Source of the DNA: Calycina herbarum
Lineage: Eukaryota > Ascomycota > Leotiomycetes > Helotiales > Pezizellaceae
Assembly (NCBI GenBank): GCA_001414485.1
Contig: LLEY01000094.1
Span: 62,001-126,000 of the forward strand
Length of the DNA: 64,000 nucleotides
Direction of reading: 5' to 3'
The translations under genes were made by a program, and so were the position numbers. Below, one piece after another: positions 1-12,208 of the stretch. The notes under the pieces are model-generated. The model had not been told where the DNA came from, made no database searches, and saw only the letters and a program-made list of their open reading frames with translations. How positions within the stretch are numbered: position 1 is the first letter of the stretch; the number at the start of each line of letters is the position of its first letter.

Positions 1-96
1 CCGGTCGGTGGAATCATTGTCAGTGGCCCAGATAGAGAAGGAAGATTTGAAAATCAAGACTGAACTCTTTTCTACTTTCAATCTCTTTGTGTCATT

Positions 97-101
97 CAGA
101 G
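97..101. repeat. Left target-site duplication of the copia element
   Basis: The pentamer CAGAG lies directly before the 5' LTR and is repeated directly after the 3' LTR at 19435-19439. Matching flanks show that the whole 102-19434 block entered as a single copia insertion that was later enlarged by nested insertions. Bases 1-96 are host sequence with no feature I can name. Confidence 0.9.
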
Positions 102-309
102 TGTTGATAGGTACGGTGATATCTGTTATATCAAGCCACTTAAGGAGATATCGGTATGCCCGTCGGGCATGCCGAGGAAGAGTTTTCCGGTAAATAGATG
201 CGGCAATTGCTATTGCAAAGTTGTATATAAATGTGCCTTCTGCTCTTGTAGAGCATGGCATAGAATTCAAGTCTTTTACTCTTGCCCTCTGAAGTGCAGC
301 ATTGCAACA
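102..309 (+). repeat. Copia 5' LTR, 208 bp
   Basis: It starts TGTTGATAGG and ends ATTGCAACA. It aligns without gaps to 19227-19434 and differs at only two positions (one near 116 and one near 263), both G/A transitions. A TATATAA motif lies near 222-229. Such near identity contrasts with the heavily mutated interior. Confidence 0.93.
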
Positions 310-330
310 GGTTATAAGCCTGGAAGCTCT
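310..330 (+). promoter_or_regulatory. Candidate primer-binding site (half-tRNA type)
   Basis: Directly after the LTR the plus strand reads GGTTATAAGCC. This is the complement of an anticodon loop of the form GGCTYATAACC, as in initiator tRNA-Met, apart from one G-to-A change in a TpG context. Copia and Ty5-like elements are known to prime from a cleaved initiator tRNA half. The match is seen; the primer identity is inferred. Confidence 0.45.
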
Positions 331-383
331 ATCGCTTCGACTAATCATAACAAGCCTTAAGCCTGTATATCCTATTAGTCAAC

Positions 384-1229
384 ATGTCATACGACGATAA
401 ATTGCTAAAAATCCCAAAGCTTACTAGCCCCCTCAACTATCGAATATAGGCTAAAGAAGTACGCTCTTTCCTAGAAGCTAGAGGCCTTCTTAACCTTATC
501 CTTAGTAACGAACCAAAACCGGCCAGCACTACAACCCCTACGCCACGAATCTCAACAAGAGCAGGAGGTCCTTCCCAGCAAGACAGTACTGAGACTGATA
601 CTGGAGTATTGTTACCTTAAGAGGCATGGAGACGTAAGAACGCTAAGGCGAGGACCTGCATTATAGGCTATTGCTCGCTTACGATGAAAAACAAGATTAT
701 CGACTTTCAGACCGCATAGGAGCAATGGGAGGCCTTATGTAAGGACTGCCGCCCATCCAACGATATATCACTTACTACGTACATAAGCCAGTTCTATGGA
801 TATAAGCCGAAGGCTAGAGCCACAATCGACTTAATATCCACCGACCTACGTAACCTACAGGCCTTTATCTTTGCTACAGATGTAGACGAAGCACCTACAG
901 AAAAGTCTAAGATTAGTGCACTTCTCCGAGCTGTCCGGAAGCTAGGAAGTGACTATGACACGCATATTGAAATCCTTGAAGACAAGCTGTCTACTCTAGA
1001 CTTTGACTCTACAGTTATAAGTCTAAAAGAGACAGAACAACGCTTGAAATCCAGAAACCAGGGCCCAGATAAGACAGCCTTTACGGCTAGTGACCGACCT
1101 CGGCAGCATCAGAGAAAGGCGCAAGGGGCAAAGAAGCCTAGCTATGGTAGACAGAAGGGTAAGAAGCGCAAAGGCACTTGCTATTGCTATAGAGTGGAAG
1201 GGTATTTTAAAACTAAGTGCTCTATTTAG
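384..1229 (+). pseudogene. Copia gag remnant
   Basis: A frame starting at ATG 384 reads as a copia Gag with about three stop codons over 280 codons, at sites where Trp or Gln would fit. It ends in a ruined zinc knuckle at about 1177-1221. The residues read C-Y-C-Y-R-V-E-G-Y-F-K-T-K-C, whereas the family pattern is C-x2-C-x4-H-x4-C. Three C-to-T or G-to-A changes (CGC to TGC, TGT to TAT, CAT to TAT) would account for the loss. This 5' kilobase is less mutated than the rest of the element. Confidence 0.8.
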
Positions 1230-1289
1230 CTTTAGACGATTGAAGGGAAAGCTTTTACTAAGCGAGCAAAGAGTGTATCTACAGGCTCT

Positions 1290-3152
1290 TTGCTAACGCT
1301 AGAATAGTAACCATAGTACTAGCCAGTATAGGACGAAGAAGTCATGCTTGCTATAGATCCGTTAGAAGACGTTCTAATAGACACCTGCTAGGGAGCACTT
1401 ATAGGACGTTTTAACAAGAGCTAAGTAGCCTAGGTAATTGACTCAGGGGCTACACGCTATATAACTTACGCTAGAGACGTATTTACTGAGTTTTTAGAGC
1501 TTAAAGTGCTAAGAGTAGTTAAGACTACAAGTGGCGGCTTAATACATAGAATAGGAATTAGGAATATTAGTATCCGGGTCTTTATAGACAAGCTACAGAC
1601 TTAAACGCTTGCTCTTACGGACGTGCTATACGTGTCTAAGCTAGCTGGCAGCCTGATATCAGTCCCTTAGCTATAGGACAAGGGCATTCTTATACAGACA
1701 ACTGGTAGTACAAGCAAGCACGCTATAACTCTTATAAAAGATAGTTTTATTATTATAAATATAAGCCGGATTAGCTCGTAATATATACTAAACTCTGTTA
1801 CTATAGAAGCTACTATAGCTACAACTAAAAGAGATCTTAACCTTAACCTTTAGTATAGGAATTTTAGCTATATCGGTGTATAGGGACTTAGAGAGCTATA
1901 TAGCGTAGTCTCTAACTTAGAAGTACTAATATCAATTCTAAGAGGTTATAACTTAGACTTTTATAAGCTATATATTATAGCAAAGCAGCTACGAGTTATA
2001 AACCGCTAAGTACTAGAGAAAGTAGATAAACCTCTTAAATAAGTGTTTTCTAACTTCTGAGGTCTATATAGCATTCCTACTATAACTAGAGAACGCTACA
2101 TTTGTACTCTTACAGACTAGGTAATAAGGAAGTCCTAGGTCTTCCTAACTAAGCAAAGAATAGACTTTAGAGAAGTTATACTTAAATAGAAGAAGGAAGT
2201 AGAGTTATAGACAGAGTATAAGCTAAAGGTTCTTAGGCTTAATAATACTAAGGAGTTTAAGATAATTAAGGATAAGCTATTAAGCTAGTATAGAGTTAAG
2301 ATTAAGTAGACTACGCTATATATACTAGAGTAGAATAGTATCTCTAAAAGGCTGAATCGTATACTTATTTCACTTATAAGAGCAATGCTTATTAACGCTT
2401 AATTACTATATAAGTTTTAGAGCAAAGCTGTAAAAGCTGTATATTATATTAGGAACCGTATACCTATAAGACTAGGCGGAATTACATCTAAAGAAGCATT
2501 TATAGAGAAGATATTAGAGATATAACACTTAAAGCTATAAGGCTGTATTACTTTCTACTAGCTCTCTAACTAGCACCGGTATAAGCTTAAGCTAGTCTCG
2601 TAAAAAATATACCTTATAAGCTATATAAAGACTTCATAGTAGTACAGATTATACGACCCTATAAGCCAGCGTATTATTACGTCGACAAGATCTTAATTCC
2701 TAGTTAATCGACGTCTGAAATAGAAGTAGAGTAATAAGACTCCTGCTTATAGGTTTATTAGCAAGTTAGAGGACTTTAGTAAGGAAGAACCTAAGGAAGA
2801 GAGGCTAGTAGAAGCGCCTAGGTTGCCTAGGGCGTCTGAACTACGAAACTAGTGTTAGAGCGTATAGTAAATACTCGTGAATTAAACTACAGCGGCAGAC
2901 TTTATATAAGAACGAACAACTGCTGTTCTAAACCAGAGTCCCGACCCTCTCTATATACTACAGAAGTGGCTACGTGTCCTCTATAAGTATTACGTGTTAC
3001 GTTATAAGTATTACGTAGATTACTACCGCTATACTACTACCTGTTACTAGGCAACTAAGACTACTTTACGAGTACAACCTCTAATAACTAGAGTACTAAG
3101 ACTTCTACCTACAGGTCTAGTAGCGAGTCAAATAACTTTAGCAAAGATAGAC
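1290..3152 (+). pseudogene. Copia pol remnant: protease and integrase
   Basis: The aspartic protease active site VIDSGAT is readable at 1434-1454. Integrase follows at about 2040-2700, with readable stretches such as NTKEFKIIKDK and ISKRLNRILISLIRAML, and a charged linker ending near 2840. In-frame TAG codons occur about every ten codons. The frame is cut at 3153 by the solo LTR and resumes at 3597. Confidence 0.85.
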
Positions 3153-3157
3153 CTATA

Positions 3158-3591
3158 TATTACGAATCACGTATAAGTATATAACAAGTAAAGACTAGGC
3201 GGCGCTCTAATAGGTTAAGCACTATCGGAAACTCTTATAGAAGAAGGATCCTTAGGCTAGCTAAGCGATCCATAGATTTCTTTTAGTAAGGAACATCACG
3301 TGACCCAGTCGCCTAAGTCGCTCGAGTCGCCTGTCGACTAAAGCGATCAGGGTAAGCGACTAGAGCGATTAGAACAGAGGACTACAGTTCTATATAAGAC
3401 TAGCACGTCTGCTATTAGATAGGAGCTTCGTACTTAACTTTAGTTATTAATCTTATTATCTTATTTAACATCTTTAATATAAGTAACGAGTTTACTTCTA
3501 AGTAAACAACCTAGTATATCTATACTTCTTATCTATATACTAACCTTCGAGACTTAGTTATCTTTGTTTAGTTCGTTTAAGTTTCGTTACA
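3158..3591 (+). mobile_element. Solo LTR of a gypsy element, 434 bp
   Basis: The sequence is flanked by perfect CTATA duplications (3153-3157 and 3592-3596). Its 3' half (from GAGCTTCG onward) matches the LTRs of gypsy A and B, while its U3 half differs from both. With one LTR inside one target duplication and no internal region, it is best explained by recombination between the two LTRs of a former full copy. Confidence 0.88.
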
Positions 3592-3596
3592 CTATA

Positions 3597-4014
3597 GAGG
3601 CAAGACTAGTTAAAGTGCCTAGGTTATCTAAGAGTGCTCGAACTACTACTAGTCGTAGGAGAAAGACCTGTATATTATATAAACGTATAGATAGAATAGT
3701 AAGTTATAGAAGAGAGACTTATATATCTTCTAAACGTGTAGACAGAATCGCTAGTCGTAGGAGAAAGACCTACACGTCTAATTAGCGTGTAAATAGTAAA
3801 CCTAGCTATAAGGCTCTAATAAGCCGTAAGCTCTGTAAATACAGGCTCTAAAGATTCTTTAACAAAGATATAGTCTTAAGTACTAATACTTATAAGATAC
3901 TTCTTCTAAAGTCGTATAATAAGGCGGTTAGCGACCCTTAGTATACTTAGTAATAGAAAGATACTATTACTAATAAATTAGTTAAGCTCTAGGTTCTTAG
4001 GACCTGAGAGTATA
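3597..4014 (+). pseudogene. Copia pol linker between integrase and reverse transcriptase
   Basis: This part of the copia frame joins 3152 to 10714 once the insertions are removed. It holds a 51-bp (17-residue) imperfect tandem repeat at about 3654-3800, with units beginning RRRKT, YRRET and RRRKT. It ends in the conserved lead-in to copia reverse transcriptase, near AVSDP at about 3930. Confidence 0.7.
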
Positions 4015-4019
4015 CTAAG
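4015..4019. repeat. Target-site duplication of gypsy A
   Basis: CTAAG lies before the 5' LTR and again at 10709-10713 after the 3' LTR. Confidence 0.9.
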
Positions 4020-4445
4020 TATTACGAATCACGTGTATACGTGATAAGTGAAGACCAGGCGGCGTCCTAATAGGTTAAGTACTATCGGAATACTCTTATA
4101 GTAGTTAAGGATCGGTTAGGTTAGCTAAGCGATCTAGGGATTTTATTATGTTGATTACGTAACGGACTGCTGGATCGCTAGGCGAACTAGCTCGTTGGAT
4201 CGCTAGCTCGACGAGCGAGTTAGCTACTTAGAGGAACGAAGGTTCTATATATACTAATATGTCTACTATCTAGATAGGAGCTTCGTGCTTAACTTTAGTT
4301 ATTAATCTTATTATCTTATTTAACATCTTTGATATAAGTAACGAGTTTACTCTTAAGTAAACAACTTAGCGTATTTATACTTCTTACTATATACTAACCT
4401 TCGAGACTTAGTTATCTTTGTTTAGTTCGTTTAAGTTTTATTATA
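4020..4445 (+). repeat. Gypsy A 5' LTR
   Basis: It begins TATTACGAATCACG, where the TG terminus has become TA, and ends TTATTATA, where CA has become TA. A TATATATA box lies near 4248. The gag ATG is only 34 nt past the LTR end, and no TGG that could open a tRNA primer-binding site lies between. Confidence 0.88.
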
Positions 4446-4479
4446 CTTTAAGTACTTGCTTAGAAGTAAGATCGCTACT

Positions 4480-7400
4480 ATGTCGGCAACCTCTTCTACT
4501 CTAAGAACTACTCTACTAAAGCTAGCTGTAGACCCTCTAGTTACACTAGTTACTACTCTTCGAGAGGAAGTGAAACTTCCTCTTCCGAAGCTATTCGATA
4601 GCTTACCTAAGAAACTAGCCGAGTTCTTAATAAAAGCTTTCTTTTACTTAAACTTTTATTATACTTAGTTTAGAAATAAAACTAACTAGGTTATATAGTT
4701 ATCTACCTATCTTGAAGAGGTAGCTTATAACTAGTTAGAACTATACTTAAAGGATTACTAGGTAAATAAAATAGCTAAAGGAAAAGTCTCTCTTTAAATA
4801 TCTAAAAAGACAAGAGATTTATTTAGAAATGTTTAAGAGTTTAGAAATAGAATTAACTAAGCTTTTAAAGATGTTAATATAAAAAAGAAGGTAGTTAGAG
4901 CTTTATATATACTTAGATAAAAAGGTTCAGCTACTAAATACGTCTTATAATTTTAATAATACTCTATATAGATAGGATAGAACGACGAAGTATTATATAA
5001 ACAATTCTATTATAAGTTTAAGGATAATATAAAAGATAAACTCGTATAAGAGGATTTTCTAAACACGTTAAATAAATTAATAAATAATATAATTAAGATC
5101 GATAACTATATTTATAAAAGGAATCTAGAGAAGAAAGGAAGTTATAGTTACTAATATAGAAAGAGTAGACGAAAAGATCGTAGAGACTTTATAGAAATTA
5201 ATACTACCTAGAAATTAAAGGTTTTAAGGAAGGAATCTAAGAAAGAAAACTCTTAGAGAGAAGAACTATCTTAGAAAGAGTAAAATCGTTAACGCGAGTA
5301 GAACTTATATTATAACTATAGTCTTACTAGCTATAGAGTAAATAAGTATAGTAAGAAGAAAGACTCTAAAGAGAAGCAAGCTAATACTACTATCTAAAAA
5401 GAAGTAGCTTTACTAGAAAAAATCAAACTTATAGATAAAGAACTCGAGGCTAGAGGTTATAAGACGTAAATTAAAACAGATACTATAAATATACTAGTAG
5501 GTACTATATACTTATAGTTAAATAAAGGAATTAAGTTATAAGTTAGTAAGGTATAGGATACTAATAATAATAGAGATCTATTACTTAAAGAATATTATAA
5601 TATATAATTAGAAATAGATTACAAATTACCTCTTTAAGTAGAATATAAATCGCTATTATTAATAAGTTCGTTAGAGTTATTAGAATTAATATCTAACTTA
5701 TTAAAGATAGATCTAGGAATATATAAGTCTAAATAAGATAAAACATAGGTATTTATTAGAACTTTTAAAAAAGAGAATAGATAGATATATATAGAAAACC
5801 AGAAACCTAATTTCTAAAGCTTATATTCTATTTAAGGAATTAACTCTACTATTTTAACTACTTATAAAATAGTTTAGAATAAATAGGATAGAATAACTTT
5901 AGTAAGCCTTATTATTAGACAGGAAACCATCGAATTTAAAAAACCTAGACTAAAATAAGTAGAATCTAGTAAGCTATCTAGTATACCTAAGATAAGAGAT
6001 ATTTAGATAGTCGTAGATCTATAAGTAGAAACTAGCTTATAATAATAGTAGGGTTCTAATAACTTTATAAGACGCTTTAAACCTAGTTTTTTAGATACGT
6101 TATCTAATAGCAAGGAAGCTATACTAGAAATAGAAGGCTAGTATACTATAGTTACTTTAATTAGAAAAGTCGAGGTAATATTTTAAAAATCGAGAAGTAG
6201 AAAATTATTTAGTATAATCTTCTAAAAGATAAACGAATATAATATAAACTAAGAAACGGAGTTAATATAAAAAGAACTCTACTAACTAATAATTAAAGAA
6301 TTAAATACTACCTCTAGAGAAAATCAACTTATAGTAATAACAAAGATAAAAGAAAAGGAACTCTAAGTTTTAATTAATTTAAGAGTAATAGGTAATTTTC
6401 TTTCCTTAATAGCTTAGAAGAAGCTAAACGTCTTAATTAAAAGTATAAAGCTATACTACTTAAGAGTAGTTAACAGAATAGACGTTATATACTAAGATAG
6501 AATTATTAACTAGTAAACTATTCTAATAAATATTACTATTAAAGAATACTACTTAAATATATAATTTAATATTATTAAAATAAGAAGTAAGGAAGTAATA
6601 CTTAGTATACTATAGATTAGGGAACATAATCTAGATATTAATTAGAAGGCTTAAATAATAACCTTTAGTTAATATAATTATATAAGTTTATAATTATAAT
6701 TATAAGGCTAGAATAAGGTTAACGCCACCTCTTCTAAAATACTAGAACACCTAGCCCAGGGTCCTCTATAGGTTAGTAGGACAGCTAATAACAAAATACC
6801 TATATAGTACAGAGAATTTAAGGCTTTATTCAAGAACCTAGAAGACTTATAAGCCTTACTAGAACATTACTTATAAGATTATAAGATTAAACTAAAAGAG
6901 AGTTATTATCTCTTAAAGTAGAAACTTTAGTTATATAACTAGAAAAGCTTATAGAGAATAGAAAGTTATATAAAGAAAGGTATAAAAAAGGGATATATTA
7001 GAAGATCTAAGTTACTAATTATCTTAAATATACTTATTATTAAGAAGAAAGACGATTTAGATAGAAGAGTATATATTAATTACTAAGAAGTAAATCATAC
7101 TATAGTTAAGAACGCTTATCTGCTACTACCTAGCTAGTACTTATAAGACAAGTTAAGCAAAGTAGTACGATTTATAAAATTAGATTAATAAAACACTTAT
7201 AGACTTATATAAATAAAAGTTAGAGATAAATAGAAGATAGTATTTACCTTACTATTAAGCTTTTATAAATATATAGTTATACTATTTAAACTTTATAATA
7301 TACTAGTTATATATTAAAAATAAAATAATAATATTTTAAAAGATCTTTTAAAAGTAATAGTAATCTATTACTTAGATAATATATTAATCTTCTTAGAAAA

Positions 7401-9650
7401 AGAAGAAGAATATAAGGAATATATTAAAGAAGTTTTATAATAACTTATAAAAGTAAACTCTTAGTTAAAACTCTTGAAATACAAGTTTAAAGTAACTTAG
7501 ACCCTTTTTCTAAGATAGGTATTCAGCTTAGGAAAAATAGAAATAGATCTAGTAAAGATCTAAGATATCTTAAACTAGAAGTTACTAGAAAATATAAAAG
7601 ATATATAGTTCTTCTTTAGATTTATAAACTTTTACTATCTATTTATCTAAGACTATATAAAGATTACTAAACTAATATTAGAACTAGTTAAAAAAGCTAT
7701 TAAGTTTATATAGAATAAATAAGAGAAGGATGCTTTTTAGAAAATTAAAGCAAAGTTTATAAAAAAACCTATTTTATACGATTTTAATATAAATAAGCCT
7801 AGTATAATTAAAATAGACGCTTTAGATATAGTAGTAGATATGGTTTACTTATAACTAAATAATAAGAGAAAACTCATACTTATTATATATTATTCTAAGA
7901 TATTTAACCTAGTATAATAAAACTATAGTATCTTTAATAAGGAATTACTTACTATAGTATTAGCCTTAGAATACTAGAGAATCTATTTATAGTTAGTAAA
8001 ACACCTAGTTATAGTTTTATCTAACTATAAGAATCTTAAGATATTTATAATAACTAAGGAACTTATAATAAGATAATTAACTAGATAGTTAGAAATATTA
8101 AAAGGATTTAATATTATTATTTAATATATAAAAGGAACGTTAAATACTTAAGCTAATACTTTTAGTTAGAAACCTAGATATAAGAGAGATAAAGAGTATA
8201 AAAAGATCGTAATCTTAAAAACTCTTAAGAATAGAGACTTAGTACCTACTATATACGAAATAGTAGTAATAAATAATATCTAGATAGATAAAATTTAAAA
8301 TATATATAAAGGTTATAATTAGTATATAAAAGGGAAACTATAGGTTCCTAGCTTATATATAAAGGAGTTCGTATAAGAATACTATACTATACTCGCTTAT
8401 AGTTACTAAGGAATTCGTAGAACCTTTTAAAGAATAAGGTAATACTATTATATTAATTAGTTATCTATAATAGTTAAGGAAGTAATAGTAGAATATAATA
8501 CTTATACTAGAAATAAGGCTTCCTACTATACTCCTTATAAATAGATAAACACTACTCTAATACTATAGATACCTTAGAAATTAATATCTATAGATTTTAT
8601 TATTAAATTACTAAAATCTAAAGATCTAATAATAGGAGTTAAATATAACACGATCCTAGTTATTATAAAACGTCTTATAAAGTATATAATTTTAATAGTA
8701 TATATAGAATTAAGTATAGCTAAGGAATTAATATTTACGTTCCTTAGAGAAGTAGTCTTAAGATATAGACTACTTAAAGAAATACTCTTAGATAGAGATA
8801 AACTCTTTACCTTGAAATTCTAGATCGCTCTTATAAAGTAATTAGGTATAAAGAGAAAGCTATCTATAGCTTTCTACTCTTAAATAAATAGAGGAAACAA
8901 ACAGATGAATTAAGTAGTTAAAATATACCTTTGTTATTATATAAACTACTAGTAAGATAACTAGGTAGAACTGCTACTTTTAGCATAGTTTGCCTATAAT
9001 AGTTTAGTAATAGAAATAATACTTATTATACTATTCTATACTAACTTTAGATATAAATTAATAGTATATCGAGAACTACTATCTATAACTATTAATAACT
9101 AACTTACTTATATTTAAGTCTTAAAAATTAAGAGTTTATATAAGGAACTTATAAAGGACTTATAATTTATAGTAGAAAGAAACATATACTATTATAATAA
9201 ACGACGTAGTTAAGAGCTAACGCTAAAAGAGGGGGATAAAGTCTACTTAGTATAGAAAAACATTAATATAAAAAGACTAAGTAATAAACTAGATTATAAA
9301 AAACTTAGACTATTTAAAATTAAATAAGTTAAAGGACCTTTAAATTATAAATTAGTATTATTAAAGATAATAAACATCTACCTAGTATTCTATATATCCC
9401 TACTTAAACTAGTACTACTAGGAGCACTACTAGCCCTACTTATAGAAATTTAACTAGTAAATCTAAATGTTAAATATAAAGTTAAGAGGATTCTTAACTA
9501 TAGACTTATTAAAAGATAGGTTAGGTATTTAATAAAATAGTTAGATTATCTATATTTAAAAAACACTTAAAAACCTAGAAAAAACATTAGCTAGTACTTA
9601 GAGGAACTTTAGGAGTTCTACTATCAAAACCTAAGTCTACTTATATTATA
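4480..9650 (+). pseudogene. Gypsy A gag-pol remnant
   Basis: Gag starts at ATG 4480 (MSATSSTLRTTLLKLAV). A protease-like GNFLSL segment lies near 6395. Reverse transcriptase spans about 6800-7400, and its YxDD catalytic box reads YLDN at 7369-7380, so one metal-binding Asp is lost by GAT to AAT. RNase H (near 7810) and integrase follow. A chromodomain closes the frame at about 9480-9640 (IKRQVRYLIKWLDYL if TAG is read as Gln or Trp). Confidence 0.85.
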
Positions 9651-9679
9651 TAGTTAGTAGGAAAAGACGTAAGAAAGGC

Positions 9680-10250
9680 TAGGTTAAGGCCTAGGGTAAG
9701 GGTAGGATTAGAAACGTCAGGCGTAGGAAAGGCAGCTAGCCTAGCAGCCTCTTCTTCTATCTACTTCTTTTCTTCCTCCTTCTCCTTCTCCTTTCTTTCT
9801 AATTCTTTAGTAGTATCTAGCTTCTTAAGAGAGTTAAGACCAGCTACTATTATTCTCTACTTCTAGGTATAAAGCAGCTTCTTCTACTTATTAACCTAGA
9901 GGACTTTCACTATAGCCTCATCGGCCTCGTTCTCTAGTTGTTAGATCTAAGCATCTATAGACTCCTAATCTCGAATAGTTAGTATATAGTTTACTTTATA
10001 AACGTTGTAGGTCTTGCTATTCTTTATATAATAACTATAGTAATTTAAACTTTTATTTTAAGAAGTGATATATTTATTTATAAAACTAGCTTTTAAATAT
10101 CGAGTATAGGGTACTATTTTTATTCTAGATAAGTTGATTTCTTTTCTAAGAGTAATATACTCGATACGTTTTATTAAACAATCGAGTAGTATAGTAAAAA
10201 GGGAAGAAGGCTACTAGCCTTCTAACGATATTTCTTAGGTCATACTTAAG
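9680..10250 (-). pseudogene. Antisense reading frame between gypsy A pol and 3' LTR
   Basis: The minus strand of this non-pol stretch reads as a protein-like sequence broken only by TAG codons. It includes NSKTYNVYKVNY (near 9990-10030), an acidic segment QLENEADEAIVKVL, and a Lys/Glu-rich coiled-coil-like run ending in AARLAAFPTPDVS near 9700. Gypsy B has an equivalent antisense frame in the same place. I do not recognise the product. Confidence 0.45.
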
Positions 10251-10282
10251 TATAGGGATATGCTAAGCTAAGAAGGGGATAG

Positions 10283-10708
10283 TATTATAAATCACGTATA
10301 TACGTAATAAGTAAAGACTAGGTAGCGTCCTAATAGGTTAAGTACTATCGGAATACTCTTATAGTAGTTAAGGATTGGTTAGGTTAGCTAAGCGATCTAG
10401 GGATTTTATTATGTTAATTACGTAACAGACCGCTAGATTGCTAGGCGAACTAGCTTGTTGGATCGCCAGCTTGATAAGCGAGTTAGCTACTTAGAGGAAC
10501 GAAGGTTCTATATATACTAGCACGTCTGCTATTTAGATAGGAGCTTCGTACTCAACTTTAGTTATTAATCTTATTATCTTATTTAACATCTTTGATATAA
10601 GTAACGAGTTTACTCCTAAATGAACAACCCAGCGCATTTATACTTCTTACTATATACTAACCTTCGAGACTTAGTCATCTTTGTTTAGTTTGTTTAAGTT
10701 TCGTTATA
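10283..10708 (+). repeat. Gypsy A 3' LTR
   Basis: It is the same length as the 5' copy and differs mainly by C/T and G/A transitions. It is preceded by the purine-rich AGAAGGGGATAG. CTAAG target duplication follows at 10709. Confidence 0.88.
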
Positions 10709-10713
10709 CTAAG

Positions 10714-11662
10714 CTCCTCTCTACAAAGGCTACAGTTGGTATAAAGTAGGTCTTTACTATAAAGTATACTCTAATAGAGTTAATAGACCGCTTTAAGGCT
10801 AGACTAGTAGCTTAAGAATATAGTTAGAGACTAGGTAATAACTTTCTTAAAACATTCTCGCCTACTATCCGCTATAAGTCTATTAAGGCTTTGTTAGCTA
10901 TAGAGTATATAGAAGACCTTGAAATTTACTAAGTTAACGTAGATATAACGTATCTATAAGCAGAGTTATATATAGAGGTTTATATACAGGAGGTTTAAGA
11001 ACTCTTATTACCCTCTAGTGTTATACTTAAGGTATAGAAGGCCTTATATAGCCTAAAGCAGTCTAGAAGAGAGTAGTATATTAAAGCTTATAATAGACTA
11101 GCTAAGTTTAGATTAAAGCTCTCTTTTAGCGATCTAAACGTATTTATTAATAGAGATAAGAGCTTAATTATTAGCCTCTATATTAATAATATAATTATAC
11201 TAGAGCGCTCTTTAGATAAGGTTAACTCGTTTAAAAAGAGATTCGGAAAACTATATAAGCTTAAAGACATAAGAGAGATTAGCACGTTTCTTAGTCTTAA
11301 GGTTATATAGGATCGAGCGTCGTAGACGCTAACTATTAGCTAGAAAAGCTACTCGCTTAAGCTAGTTAATAAGTATTTAGAGAGCAGCGATTAGGTAGAT
11401 CCTACCTCTGTAGGTAGAATATAGACTCTTAGAAAAGCTAAGTAAAATAAACCCCGAGCTGATATTACTCTATACTAAAGAGCTATTAGAAGTCTAATAT
11501 ATTTATAGAGAGGTATATAGCTAGATATTACCTTTGCTATTTACCGACTTATATAACATTGCTTAGACTCTACTATATAGTATTAGAATTACGTATTACA
11601 GATCTTATACTACTTAAAAGGTATACCTAGCTATGCTATTCGCTATAGCAACTTAGAACGAC
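10714..11662 (+). pseudogene. Copia reverse transcriptase remnant
   Basis: Continues the copia frame after gypsy A. Readable blocks include DRFKARLVA (near 10790), LKTFSPTIR (near 10846), KALYSLKQS (near 11037) and a degraded catalytic box LYINNIIIL (near 11179), where the family has YVDD. Both catalytic Asp codons have become Asn, as expected from G-to-A change. Confidence 0.85.
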
Positions 11663-11667
11663 TATAG
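11663..11667. repeat. Target-site duplication of gypsy B, mutated copy
   Basis: TATAG here pairs with TACAG at 18617-18621. The single difference is C-to-T in a CpA context, so the duplication itself records RIP on the left side only. Confidence 0.8.
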
Positions 11668-12117
11668 TATAACGAAACTTAAACGAACTAAACAAAGATA
11701 ACTAAGTCTCGAAGGTTAGTATACAAGTAAGAAGTATAGATATACCGGGTTGTTTACTTAGAAGTAAACTCGTTACTTATATCAAAGATATTAAATAAGA
11801 TAATAAGATTAATAACTAAAGTTAAGTATAAAGCTCCTATCTAATAGTAGACGTACTAGTTATATATAGAACCTTCTACTCCTAGACCTAACTAGATCTG
11901 GAGGACCTAGTTAGACCTCTTAAGGATCTAACGAGGTCTACCTCGTAACCTAGGTCTATTACGTGACTAGGAAATCTAATAATAAGATCCTAAATCCTTT
12001 TAACGTCTTACGCGTTCTTAGATTCCTCTTATATTATCTTCTATTTCCTAGACACTATGTCTTATCCTGTTAGAGCGCTGTCTAGACTACTTACTACGTA
12101 TAACGTGATTTATAATA
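11668..12117 (-). repeat. Gypsy B 3' LTR, heavily mutated
   Basis: It aligns without length change to 18167-18616 and carries dozens of changes. Almost all are C-to-T or G-to-A relative to the clean copy, mostly in CpA/TpG context. Confidence 0.88.
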
Positions 12118-12208
12118 CTATCCCCTTCTTAGCCTAGCGTGTCCTTACGCTTAAGTATAAGCTAAGAAACATCTATTAGATAGTACGCGTCCTGCCTTCT
12201 TTTAACAT

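Larger units (their letters stand above)
4020..10708 (+). mobile_element. Gypsy A, chromodomain-bearing LTR retrotransposon, RIP-degraded
   Basis: This 6689-bp element has two 426-bp LTRs (4020-4445 and 10283-10708) and a perfect CTAAG target duplication inside copia pol. Domain order is gag, protease, reverse transcriptase, RNase H, integrase and a C-terminal chromodomain, which defines a chromovirus. All frames are ruined by frequent TAG and TAA codons. Base composition is strongly TA-rich compared with host genes to the right. Confidence 0.92.

Noticed and set aside
3654..3800. Short repeat array considered as CRISPR-like
   Set aside because: Fungal nuclear DNA; the repeats are an in-frame coding repeat within copia pol with no unique spacers.
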